Below are positions 5,804 to 12,702 of a stretch of DNA of 18,622 nucleotides, piece after piece. This DNA comes from Ruminococcus sp. (GTDB lineage Bacteria > Bacillota > Clostridia > Oscillospirales > Ruminococcaceae). Location of the stretch: NCBI GenBank assembly GCA_003446315.1, contig DMBA01000275.1:1-18622 (forward strand), given 5' to 3'. Numbering within the stretch: position 1 is the first letter of the stretch; every line of letters starts with the position of its first letter. Position numbers and translations under genes: made by a program. The notes beneath the pieces were generated by a model. That model searched no databases and was not told the origin of the DNA. It worked only from the letters and a program-made list of their open reading frames with translations.

Positions 5804-7057
5804 ATGAAATACCCACTCATTGCAGCAGTCTCAGCGATGCTCTTGCTCACCGGCTGTGCACTGTTCAATGCCGAGATCCCGGCGGACGAGAAACCCGATT
5901 TCTCCGCAGATTCCGCCGTCACACCCGGCACGGAATCTGCTGTTGCAGACGAATCACCGGCGCAGAAATCAGACGATGCGCCTGAAATCGAAATACCGTC
6001 CATCGACGGGATCGGCGAGAATGATCCGCCGCCTTTTTCTTATCACAAAGACTTTGAACCGGTTGAGTCATCCGAAGAACCGGAAACGGCGGAATCAACT
6101 GAAACAACTGCATCAGAAAACGGGGCGCAGACATCCGTCACAACGGCTGCGGCGGATGCGCCGGATGAGGAACCCGCCGGCATTGCAGTCCAGGCTGCGG
6201 AGCTGATCTGCGAAACCGCTGCCGGAAAAGCATCCTTGTTCGGACTCGAACCCGAACCCGATCCGGAAGGCGTGCCGCTGCTGCTGCCGGATACCGTCAA
6301 CGGCTCCCCGCTGACCGCCGTTTCAGAATACGGCTTTCTCGATGAACCCTACGCCGGTCGGCTGCGTCTGCCGCAATCCGTCACACAGCTCGGCGATCAT
6401 GCCTTTCGTGCATCCGGCGTACAGAATCTGCGGGTCATGTCTGCTGCGGAATGGCATGCCGGCAATTTCGTCTTCTCCGCATGCAAAGCATTGGAATCCG
6501 TTGAACTCCGCGGTGTGACCGCTTCATTCGGCGATTATTGCTTTGCGGATAGTGCTGCTGCGGCGGTCAACTGCACAGAGTGCTCGCTCTCGTTCCGTGA
6601 CCATTGTTTTGAATCTATGCCGGCACTGACGCAGGTTATCTTTCAGGGCAATGCCGATTTCGGGGAAGGCTGCTTCCGCAATTGCCGCAGTCTGGTGACT
6701 GTTCAGCTCTCCGGCGGCGCAATCTCGCTCGGTGAATCTTTTTGCAGCAGCACTTCTGTCAAGACCGTTTCGATCTCTGACTGCACCGGTACGGCGGATG
6801 ATCTGGTGTGCGCCGACTGCACCGCGCTGGAACAGTTCAACTGCGGAGAAGGCATCACCGCTTTCGGCTACGGCGTTTGCAGCGGCTGCCGCAATCTGAA
6901 AGAAGCCGTTCTGCCTGCCAGCCTCACTGCCATCGGGGAAGATTGCTTCGCCGGCTGCCCGGATCTGACGATCATCGCACCGGAAGGCGCTTTCGCTTTG
7001 CAGTATGCAAAGGCGCACGGCATCCGTACACGCATCCAAACAACAAAAAAAACGTGA
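5804..7057 (+). CDS. Secreted leucine-rich-repeat lipoprotein (BspA-like)
   Basis: The 417-residue protein starts with a lipoprotein signal peptide. MKYPLIAAVSAMLLL is followed by the lipobox LTGC, so Cys18 would be lipidated. Residues about 20-130 are a low-complexity Ser/Glu/Thr/Ala/Pro linker that probably spans the cell wall. From about 150 to the end there are BspA-type leucine-rich repeats, with recurring units such as FGDYCFADS, FRDHCFESM, FGEGCFRNC and IGEDCFAGC. The repeat closest to consensus is AVLPASLTAIGEDCFAGCPDL. Cys is frequent at the same repeat position. The likely role is surface binding, but the ligand is unknown. The ATG at 5804 has GAAGGAG 6 nt upstream; a TTG 18 nt earlier would destroy the signal peptide. 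It is a single-gene unit with its own promoter, leader terminator and downstream terminator. Confidence 0.88.
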   Translation: MKYPLIAAVSAMLLLTGCALFNAEIPADEKPDFSADSAVTPGTESAVADESPAQKSDDAPEIEIPSIDGIGENDPPPFSYHKDFEPVESSEEPETAESTETTASENGAQTSVTTAAADAPDEEPAGIAVQAAELICETAAGKASLFGLEPEPDPEGVPLLLPDTVNGSPLTAVSEYGFLDEPYAGRLRLPQSVTQLGDHAFRASGVQNLRVMSAAEWHAGNFVFSACKALESVELRGVTASFGDYCFADSAAAAVNCTECSLSFRDHCFESMPALTQVIFQGNADFGEGCFRNCRSLVTVQLSGGAISLGESFCSSTSVKTVSISDCTGTADDLVCADCTALEQFNCGEGITAFGYGVCSGCRNLKEAVLPASLTAIGEDCFAGCPDLTIIAPEGAFALQYAKAHGIRTRIQTTKKT

Positions 7058-7063
7058 AATTTA

Positions 7064-7097
7064 GGGAGAAAACGATCGCCGTTTTCTCCCTTTTCTT
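7064..7097 (+). terminator. Intrinsic terminator of the lipoprotein gene
   Basis: GGGAGAAAAC (7064-7073) pairs with GTTTTCTCCC (7081-7090) across a 7-nt loop and is followed by TTTTCTTT. It begins 7 nt after the stop codon. Read on the other strand it lacks a good U-tract, so it serves mainly the plus strand. Confidence 0.88.
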
Positions 7098-7122
7098 TCC
7101 GGAACCGCTGCATAAACCGGTA

Positions 7123-7174
7123 TCTCCGATGGATTCGAAATGGGGCGGAGTCCTCATGATAGATCCATCGGAGA
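7123..7174. repeat. 12-bp perfect inverted repeat between convergent genes
   Basis: TCTCCGATGGAT (7123-7134) and ATCCATCGGAGA (7163-7174) are perfectly complementary across a 28-nt spacer. No U-tract follows on either strand, so a classic terminator is unlikely. It lies downstream of mreB and would form a long-loop hairpin at the 3' end of its mRNA. It could be a 3' stabiliser or processing signal, or a protein site. Confidence 0.6.
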
Positions 7175-7193
7175 AATATGCATCAGTGGTTTC

Positions 7194-8213
7194 TTATAAA
7201 TAATATTTGACTTCTTCTGCCAGCAATTCCTCGTAATCATCGAGATTTTCCAGCATTTTACCGGTGCCTTCCGCAACGCAGTCCAGCGGGAATTCTGCCA
7301 CATAGACCGGCATGCCCGTTTCGCGGTTGATGAGCTTATCCATCCCGCGCAGCAGCGCTCCGCCGCCCGTCAGGGTGATGCCCTGTTCAATGACATCTGC
7401 GGACAGCTCCGGCGGCGTATGCGCAAGCGTTTCCCGGATCGCATCCATGATATCACAAAGCGGCTCATAAAGCGCGTCCCGCACTTCATCCGATGTAATC
7501 ATGATGTTTTCCGGCAAGCCGTTCAGCAGATTTCTGCCGCGCACTTCCATCTCCGTGACCTTCGCTTCCGGAAATGCAGAGCCAATGCCGATCTTGACAT
7601 CCTCAGCCGTGCGTTCACCGATCAGCAGGCTGTATTTTTTGCGGATATAGTTCACGATTGCCATATCAAACGCATCACCGGCAGTCCGCACTGAACGTGC
7701 CGAAACAATACCGCCCATCGAGATCACGGCAATCTCACTGGTTCCGCCGCCGATATCAACGATCATCGTGCCGGTCGGCTCCAGAATGGGCAATCCTGCA
7801 CCGAGTGCCGCTGCGATCGGCTCTGCGACAAGCTGAACCGGTCTTGCACCGGCTTTTTCTGCCGCCTCTTTGACCGCACGGCGCTCCACGGCTGTGACAC
7901 CGGACGGAATGCAGATAATCACGCGCGCTTTCGTGAAAACAGTACCCTTGAGCGCTTTTTTGATTAGTTCTTGCAGCATTGTCGCAGCAATATCAAAATC
8001 TGCGATCACGCCGTCTTTCAGCGGATGAACCGCAATGATCGAACCCGGCGTTCTGCCGATGATCTCTTTCGCATCCTTGCCAACCGAACATGCCTGATCG
8101 GTCTTGGTATTCACGGCAACAACCGACGGTTCGCGCATGATAATGCCCTTGCCGCGTGCATAAATCAGGGTGTTCGCAGTACCCAGATCAATCCCGATAT
8201 ATCTGGTAAACAT
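7194..8213 (-). CDS. mreB: Rod-shape determining actin homologue MreB/Mbl
   Basis: The 339-residue protein carries the actin-fold nucleotide motifs in order: phosphate-1 GIDLGTANTLIY (7-18), EPSVVA (28-33), PLKDGVIADF (64-73), phosphate-2 IVDIGGGTSE (151-160) and adenosine GITLTGGGALLRG (278-290). It forms membrane-associated filaments that organise cell-wall synthesis along the side wall. The N-terminus MFTRYIGIDLGTANTLI resembles the Mbl paralogue of Bacillus as much as MreB, so the exact paralogue is open. The ATG at 8213 has AAGGAG upstream. There is no mreC or mreD beside it, which also fits a solitary Mbl. It has its own promoter (8270-8298). I see no strong terminator downstream, only the inverted repeat at 7123-7174. 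Confidence 0.95.
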   Translation of the reverse strand: MFTRYIGIDLGTANTLIYARGKGIIMREPSVVAVNTKTDQACSVGKDAKEIIGRTPGSIIAVHPLKDGVIADFDIAATMLQELIKKALKGTVFTKARVIICIPSGVTAVERRAVKEAAEKAGARPVQLVAEPIAAALGAGLPILEPTGTMIVDIGGGTSEIAVISMGGIVSARSVRTAGDAFDMAIVNYIRKKYSLLIGERTAEDVKIGIGSAFPEAKVTEMEVRGRNLLNGLPENIMITSDEVRDALYEPLCDIMDAIRETLAHTPPELSADVIEQGITLTGGGALLRGMDKLINRETGMPVYVAEFPLDCVAEGTGKMLENLDDYEELLAEEVKYYL

Positions 8214-8269
8214 TGGTTTGCTCCTTCGTTTTCGTTCTCATTCTCTTTGCGGAGAATACTCCACTCTCT

Positions 8270-8298
8270 ATTTTACCACAAAAAAATGCATCCGACAA
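8270..8298 (-). promoter_or_regulatory. mreB promoter overlapping the upstream terminator
   Basis: On the minus strand TTGTCG (8293-8298) and TAAAAT (8270-8275) are 17 bp apart. The -35 box lies inside the stem of the terminator for the preceding gene, and the spacer contains its T-run. Start of transcription would be near 8263, giving a leader of about 50 nt. Confidence 0.6.
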
Positions 8299-8316
8299 CG
8301 TTTTTTGTCGGATGCA
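8280..8316 (-). terminator. Intrinsic terminator of the pssA-psd operon
   Basis: Bases 8287-8298 pair with 8305-8316 in a 12-bp stem built around GCATCCGACA and its complement, with a 6-nt loop. On the minus strand the stem is followed by seven Ts (8280-8286). It lies about 60 nt downstream of the stop codon at 8374. Confidence 0.92.
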
Positions 8317-8373
8317 GTCACATTTCGGAAATCTGCACAAAATACGAAATACGCCGCGCCGGAATTTGCACGT

Positions 8374-8778
8374 TCAACGGAACTGATATGCCTGCTGAAA
8401 CGCCGCATCCGGCTCAAAATTGAGCAGCAATGTACCATGATAAGTCAGCATTCCCTGCATCATGGCATTGCGGAAGGAACTGCCGGAAGCGATGCGGACA
8501 GGGTCGCGCAGTTTCATATATTGCTCATAAGGGACATCCAGCCGGATCTTGCGACCGTCTTCTGTTTGCATGAGGATTACATATTTGCGTTTTCCCATCT
8601 CCGATTTCTCAGAACCGGTCACGGCGGCACGAACGGTTTCCGGCGTAAGCATGCGATTCTGCTCTGCTGACATGCTTTTTGCCTTGCGCCCGTTCAGCAC
8701 GATAAACAAAATTGCGCCGATCACGATCAATCCGACGATCCCGACTGAAAGCAGATCAAACGATACCGCTTCTTCCAT
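8374..8778 (-). CDS. Small single-pass membrane protein, DUF2500-like
   Basis: The 134-residue protein has one N-terminal membrane segment (about residues 10-29) followed by RKAK, so the soluble part is probably cytoplasmic if the positive-inside rule holds. The soluble domain reads KYVILMQTEDGRKIRLDVPYEQYMKL, then ends GMLTYHGTLLLNFEPD. This pattern of a short beta domain closing with a G-x-L-T-Y-x-G-T motif resembles the DUF2500 family, for which no function is established. I base this on remembered family style, so it is tentative. It starts at 8778 with AAAGGAA upstream, 42 nt after psd, and is the last gene before the terminator. It is therefore probably co-transcribed with the phospholipid genes. 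Confidence 0.72.
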   Translation of the reverse strand: MEEAVSFDLLSVGIVGLIVIGAILFIVLNGRKAKSMSAEQNRMLTPETVRAAVTGSEKSEMGKRKYVILMQTEDGRKIRLDVPYEQYMKLRDPVRIASGSSFRNAMMQGMLTYHGTLLLNFEPDAAFQQAYQFR

Positions 8779-8820
8779 TTGCTTTTCCTTTCTATCGAAC
8801 CATATGAGAGATACAGGTTT

Positions 8821-9747
8821 TCAGCCGCGCATTACCAAGCCACGCTTTGCAGTACCGATCCGGGAACCGTAACGCACCACTGTTTCTGCGCCGTTCTCCG
8901 AGTTCTTCCGGATCTGTGCGTCGATCTCCGCAGCACCTGCTTCCAATACCAACACGACCGTGGAACCGCCAAACTCAAAATAGCCCTTTTCGATCCCCCG
9001 CACGACTGCCGCGCCATGCGGATGATTCACGATCTTGCCGACAAACATCGCACCGACTTCAATTTGCAGCACCGTCCCGAAATGCCGGGTATGCAGCATT
9101 GTCACAGCACGCGCATTGCGATGATAAACCCGAACGCCGTGTGCCGCCGCAACCGGATTCACGGTATGCAATTCGCCGGGAATCACGCGGGTCTTGCTGA
9201 TCTCACAATCATCCGGATAACAATACCGGTGATAATCGTCCGGTGTCAGGCGGAAAATCAGCACCTGTCCGCCGAGATACCGTTTTGCGAGCTTTTTGCA
9301 GCCCAGAAATGCCGATAAACTGTAATCTGCGCCCTTGACATTGAAATGCGTTTGCGCGTCAATCGGCAGAACGGTCAATTTTGCATCGCAGGGCGCGATG
9401 AGCGCATCCGGCTGACGGTCAACGGGCCGTGCTTCCGGCTTGATCGGACGGGTAAAAAATGCATTGAAGCTCTCAAAATGATCTTCCGCAAAATCGTCCA
9501 TTTTGATGTGCTTCAAATGGACAAAAGGCGGGATCGCAACCGTCGAAAGCGGGTGATCCAGCGCCGCGCCTGCAATCTGGGACACGATCGGTTTGGTGAG
9601 CAGCTTCAGCAGCGCACGCCCCGGCGCAGTCCCATAAAGCAGCTCCAGCATTTTCCCCTGTGAAGCACAGGAATCCGTCAGCGGATTCCCTTTCCGATCG
9701 CAAATCTGCGCACCTGCGTTCATTTGCATCTTCTCCGGTTCCGACAT
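8821..9747 (-). CDS. psd: Phosphatidylserine decarboxylase proenzyme
   Basis: The 308-residue proenzyme converts phosphatidylserine to phosphatidylethanolamine at the membrane. Recognisable stretches are FNAFFTRPIKPEARPV, LIAPCDAKLTV, FRLTPDDYHRYCYP, the tract GELHTVNP and the autocleavage motif FGGST. Ser262 in GGST would become the pyruvoyl group, giving a beta chain of about 261 residues and a short alpha chain of about 47. GGST replaces the LGST of the Escherichia coli enzyme, a variant I recall from Gram-positive and yeast Psd2 type enzymes. The ATG at 9747 has AAAAGGGGG about 8 nt upstream; the in-frame extension beyond it runs into pssA and has no domain. It follows pssA by 32 nt, the two genes encoding consecutive steps. 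Confidence 0.95.
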   Translation of the reverse strand: MSEPEKMQMNAGAQICDRKGNPLTDSCASQGKMLELLYGTAPGRALLKLLTKPIVSQIAGAALDHPLSTVAIPPFVHLKHIKMDDFAEDHFESFNAFFTRPIKPEARPVDRQPDALIAPCDAKLTVLPIDAQTHFNVKGADYSLSAFLGCKKLAKRYLGGQVLIFRLTPDDYHRYCYPDDCEISKTRVIPGELHTVNPVAAAHGVRVYHRNARAVTMLHTRHFGTVLQIEVGAMFVGKIVNHPHGAAVVRGIEKGYFEFGGSTVVLVLEAGAAEIDAQIRKNSENGAETVVRYGSRIGTAKRGLVMRG

Positions 9748-9779
9748 GACGGATTCCCCCTTTTGATTTGCGTTGTGCA

Positions 9780-10409
9780 TCAGACAGCATGCCGATGCTT
9801 GAAGATCAGAAGCAGCAGCTCCAATACGCCGATCAAAATAAACAGCAGCATCGCACGCATGGACGGCTTCTTCAATGTGAACCGTGTCACAAATGCGCAT
9901 GCAATCACCGCATATACAACCGACGCTACGATTGGAAATGTATCGCCGAGATCATTCCGGAACGCATAAAGCACCGGAATCAGCAATGCAACCGATGTGA
10001 CCGGCAAGCCTTCATAGACCTTCCGGCGTTCTGTCGTGACCTGCTGGCGTTCTTCCTCACTCACATTGAAATAGGCAAGCCGGATCAGTGCCGCAAGACT
10101 GAAACATGAGAATATTGCGATCTGATAAGCATGGGTCAGACCGGCGCTGTAGCCGATCATCGGCGGCAGCAGCCCGAAACAGACCATATCAGACAGCGAA
10201 TCAATCTGGATGCCGAACCGGCATTCCTGCGGTGTCCGGTCTTTTTTGGTCTTTGCCACTTTCCCGTCAAACATATCGCAGAATCCTGCGAGCATCAGCA
10301 TAATAATGGCGGCATTTGTGCTGCCGTGAACCGAAAAATACAAACCAATGGAGCCGCACACAAAGCCGATATATGTTAAAATTACCGTGTAGCTGTAATA
10401 GCCGATCAT
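9780..10409 (-). CDS. pssA: CDP-diacylglycerol-serine O-phosphatidyltransferase
   Basis: This 209-residue integral membrane enzyme joins CDP-diacylglycerol and serine to make phosphatidylserine, the substrate of the adjacent Psd. The CDP-alcohol phosphotransferase motif is present: D45, D48-G49, A52, G66, D70 and D74 (in FCDMFDGKVAK and GIQIDSLSD). It differs from the usual form in two ways. Arg of the AR pair is Lys53, and the gap to Gly66 is 12 residues instead of 8-9. I recall the longer spacing from clostridial enzymes; the Lys is less usual. Several membrane helices surround the motif and continue to the C-terminus. The start at 10409 (MIGYYSYTVI) gives the normal family N-terminus. A clear promoter lies 60 bp upstream. 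Confidence 0.93.
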   Translation of the reverse strand: MIGYYSYTVILTYIGFVCGSIGLYFSVHGSTNAAIIMLMLAGFCDMFDGKVAKTKKDRTPQECRFGIQIDSLSDMVCFGLLPPMIGYSAGLTHAYQIAIFSCFSLAALIRLAYFNVSEEERQQVTTERRKVYEGLPVTSVALLIPVLYAFRNDLGDTFPIVASVVYAVIACAFVTRFTLKKPSMRAMLLFILIGVLELLLLIFKHRHAV

Positions 10410-10466
10410 TTGTTGTTCATCCCTCGCTCTTACTCATGGAATTGCATCCCGTTTTTCTATCTTTTT

Positions 10467-10495
10467 ATTATACCAGATTTTCGATCACATTTCAA
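10467..10495 (-). promoter_or_regulatory. Promoter of the pssA-psd operon
   Basis: TTGAAA (10490-10495) and perfect TATAAT (10467-10472) on the minus strand are separated by 17 bp. Transcription would begin near 10460, about 50 nt before the pssA ATG. It separates this operon from the NUDIX gene upstream. Confidence 0.85.
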
Positions 10496-10521
10496 GTGTT
10501 TTTCAGGATATTTATAATTCT

Positions 10522-11010
10522 TTAACATTTACATGCCGCTTTGACCAGCCGTTCGATGATGCTCCCCGGACGAACCGCCTGTCCTGCTTCCGATGCGGAA
10601 AACCACTTTGCTTCCCGCACCTCGCAGGAAAGGGAAAAGTCCGCATCCGGCACATATGCAGAAAAACAAAGCATCAACTGTCCTTTTGTCTCGTGCCATG
10701 CACTGAACAGAAATGTGAGCTGTTCCGCTTTGACACCGATCTCCTCTTGCAGCTCCCGCAGCGCAGCCTGTTCCGCCGTTTCGCCCGGTTTCATATACCC
10801 CGCAACGCCGACATATGTCTCCTGCTGCCCGTAACTCTGCCGGATCAGCGCCACTTCGCCGCGTGCATTTCGCAGCACGGAAAGCACGCAGGTACTGAAC
10901 ATATCAAACAGCGGTCTGCTGCATGTGCTGCAATACGGCACTGCACCGTCATCACCCATTTGTTTCGGAACGGTCTTTCCGCCGCATGTCGGACAATATG
11001 TAAAATGCAT
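10522..11010 (-). CDS. NUDIX hydrolase with N-terminal zinc ribbon
   Basis: The 162-residue protein has an N-terminal zinc ribbon with two Cys pairs, C6-x2-C9 and C27-x2-C30. The NUDIX fold follows, with a perfect NUDIX box at 71-93: G-x5-E-x7-RELQEE-x-GV, starting GYMKPGE. The box binds the metal that cleaves a nucleoside diphosphate linked to another moiety. The zinc ribbon plus NUDIX order recalls NudC-type NADH pyrophosphatases, but the protein is much shorter than NudC and I do not see its SQPWPFPxS motif, so the substrate is open. The ATG at 11010 is preferred over a TTG two codons earlier because AGGAG is 9-10 nt from the ATG but too close to the TTG. It starts 12 nt after rluD, in the same operon. 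Confidence 0.88.
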   Translation of the reverse strand: MHFTYCPTCGGKTVPKQMGDDGAVPYCSTCSRPLFDMFSTCVLSVLRNARGEVALIRQSYGQQETYVGVAGYMKPGETAEQAALRELQEEIGVKAEQLTFLFSAWHETKGQLMLCFSAYVPDADFSLSCEVREAKWFSASEAGQAVRPGSIIERLVKAACKC

Positions 11011-11022
11011 ATGCAAACACTC

Positions 11023-11943
11023 CTATCTCTGATTGCCGGATACGCTCCGCAGCACTTTGGTAAAATATGCCGGAAGCGGTGAATCAAATGCAAGATACGC
11101 TCCCGTCACCGGATGCACAAACCCGATCTTTTTCGCATGCAGACACTGTCCCTCGATGCCTTTTTCCGCCTTGCCGTAAACTGCATCGCCGTAGATCGGG
11201 TGCCCGATGTGCTTCATATGCACACGGATCTGATGTGTTCTGCCTGTCTCCAGACGGCAGCAAATATGCGCATGCCGTTCAAATTGTGCCAAAACCGTAT
11301 AGTGCGTGATCGCATCTTTGGAATTCCGGTCAATCACGCACATTTTTTGCCGGTCTTTCGGATCTCTGCCGATCGGTGCATGCACTGTGCCTGCTTCCGT
11401 TTTGAATCTGCCGCACACGACCGCCTCATATTCCCGCGTAAACGAATGCACGGCGATCTGCTCTGCAAGTCCGAGATGTGCACGGTCTGTTTTCGCCGCG
11501 ATCAGCAGCCCGCTGGTATCCCGGTCGATGCGGTGCACAATGCCGGGACGAATCACGCCGTTGATGCCGGAGAGTCTGCCTGCACAGTGATACAGCAATG
11601 CATTGACGAGCGTGCCGTCCGGATGCCCCGGCGCAGGATGCACGACCATCCCTTTCGGCTTGTTCACCACGAGCAAATCGTCATCTTCATATACGATCTC
11701 AAGCGGCAGATCCTGCGGGATCAGATCCAGCGTTTCCGGTTCCGGAACGGTGACGATCACACAATCGCCGTCTTTCAGTTTATCATTCTTCTTTGCGGGT
11801 TTCCCGTTTCGCAGAATGCACGATTTTTCCAGAAGCTGCTGGATTGCAGAGCGTGTCAAATCCAATTCCGGCTGACCGGCGAGCCATGCATCCAGACGCT
11901 TTCCGGTATCTTCTGCGCAGGCTGAAAATGTCAGTTCACGCAT
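11023..11943 (-). CDS. rluD: RluA/RluD-family 23S rRNA pseudouridine synthase
   Basis: The 306-residue protein combines an N-terminal S4 RNA-binding domain (about 15-75, with RSAIQQLLEK and KKNDKLKDGD) and an RluA-type catalytic domain. Motifs are VVNKPKGMVVHPAPGH, the active-site GIVHRIDRDTSGLL with catalytic Asp140, and RLETGRTHQIRVHMKHIGHP near the C-terminus. It isomerises specific uridines of large-subunit rRNA. The gene resembles RluD and YlyB; exact target positions cannot be read from sequence. The ATG at 11943 has CAGGAG 7 nt upstream and overlaps the last 8 nt of lspA. This lspA-rluD pairing is conserved in many Firmicutes and implies translational coupling. Confidence 0.94.
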   Translation of the reverse strand: MRELTFSACAEDTGKRLDAWLAGQPELDLTRSAIQQLLEKSCILRNGKPAKKNDKLKDGDCVIVTVPEPETLDLIPQDLPLEIVYEDDDLLVVNKPKGMVVHPAPGHPDGTLVNALLYHCAGRLSGINGVIRPGIVHRIDRDTSGLLIAAKTDRAHLGLAEQIAVHSFTREYEAVVCGRFKTEAGTVHAPIGRDPKDRQKMCVIDRNSKDAITHYTVLAQFERHAHICCRLETGRTHQIRVHMKHIGHPIYGDAVYGKAEKGIEGQCLHAKKIGFVHPVTGAYLAFDSPLPAYFTKVLRSVSGNQR

Positions 11944-12574
11944 GATCCTGCTCCTGTGATGCATCGGGCAGGGCATCGGCTTCCGGCAGCAGCGGTGCTT
12001 CCGGCAATTCGTCCGCATCCGGCAGCAGATCGGCTTCCGGTTCTGTCACGACGGTCGGCGCATAGGGCACGCGCTTTGCCTGCTTCAGTTTCTTTGCCTC
12101 CGGTTCATCCTTTTCAATAAACAAAATTGCAATGACAACAACAAATACGCCGACCGTCACGCAAATATCGGCGAAATTGAAAACCGCAAACCGGCAAAGC
12201 TGAAAATCGAGATAATCCACCACTTTGCCGTCCCGAATGATCCGGTCAATGAGGTTGCCGAGTCCGCCGCCGGCGATCAGCGGCATTGCAAAATAGAGCC
12301 AGCGATGCGTTTTGCCCATCCGGTGCAGGATATACATACAAGCTGAGATCATGACGACCGGAAACACGATCAGAAACAGGCGGGAGCCACTCAGCATGCT
12401 GAATGCTGCGCCGCTGTTTTCCAGATAGCGCAGATGCATCCAGTCAAAGCTGCCGATTTGCAGAAAAGGCTGCGCCGGCATATCCTTCAAATTCGCAATT
12501 GCCCATATTTTTATCATCTGATCGACACCGACCAGAACAGCAATCACAGCAGAAACGATCAGTATAGTCACCAC
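11936..12574 (-). CDS. lspA: Lipoprotein signal peptidase II
   Basis: This aspartic membrane protease removes signal peptides from prolipoproteins. Four membrane segments are visible. Family motifs are GVDQMIK in helix 1, LENSGAAFSML, GGGLGNLIDRI with the first catalytic Asp, VVDYLDF, and FNFADICVTVG with the second catalytic Asp. The protein has an unusual C-terminal tail of about 50 residues, acidic and rich in Pro/Leu/Ala/Glu/Asp, with repeats such as LPDADELPEAPLLPEADALP. The start is uncertain. I chose the GTG at 12574 (212 residues) because AAAGGAG lies 12 nt upstream, although that spacing is long. An ATG at 12610 would add a short basic N-terminus but has no ribosome binding site. The gene overlaps rluD and follows the divIVA terminator. 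Confidence 0.92.
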   Translation of the reverse strand: MVTILIVSAVIAVLVGVDQMIKIWAIANLKDMPAQPFLQIGSFDWMHLRYLENSGAAFSMLSGSRLFLIVFPVVMISACMYILHRMGKTHRWLYFAMPLIAGGGLGNLIDRIIRDGKVVDYLDFQLCRFAVFNFADICVTVGVFVVVIAILFIEKDEPEAKKLKQAKRVPYAPTVVTEPEADLLPDADELPEAPLLPEADALPDASQEQDHA

Positions 12575-12633
12575 AGGGGTTCTTCGCTCCTTTCGATCAA
12601 GCGGCAGCATCCGGCAGCCGCAGCATACAAACA

Positions 12634-12677
12634 AAAAAGGAACCTGCGCGACAGCTGCGCTGCTGCAAGTTCCTTTT
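12634..12677 (-). terminator. Intrinsic terminator after the sepF-divIVA operon
   Basis: Bases 12635-12643 pair with 12669-12677 (AAAAGGAAC with GTTCCTTTT), and TGC/GCA extends the stem inward after a mismatch. On the minus strand the stem runs into TTTTTTGTTTGT. It lies 25 nt downstream of the divIVA stop codon and separates that operon from lspA. Confidence 0.8.
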
Positions 12678-12702
12678 GGTATCCAATTCAAAAGCCGTCA
12701 AA

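Noticed and set aside
9748..9900. N-terminal extension of phosphatidylserine decarboxylase into pssA
   Set aside because: It overlaps the pssA coding end, has no domain, and the internal ATG at 9747 has a strong ribosome binding site.
11944..12018. N-terminal extension of rluD
   Set aside because: It is Cys/Arg-rich translation of the lspA tail in another frame. The ATG at 11943 has a good ribosome binding site and precedes the S4 domain.
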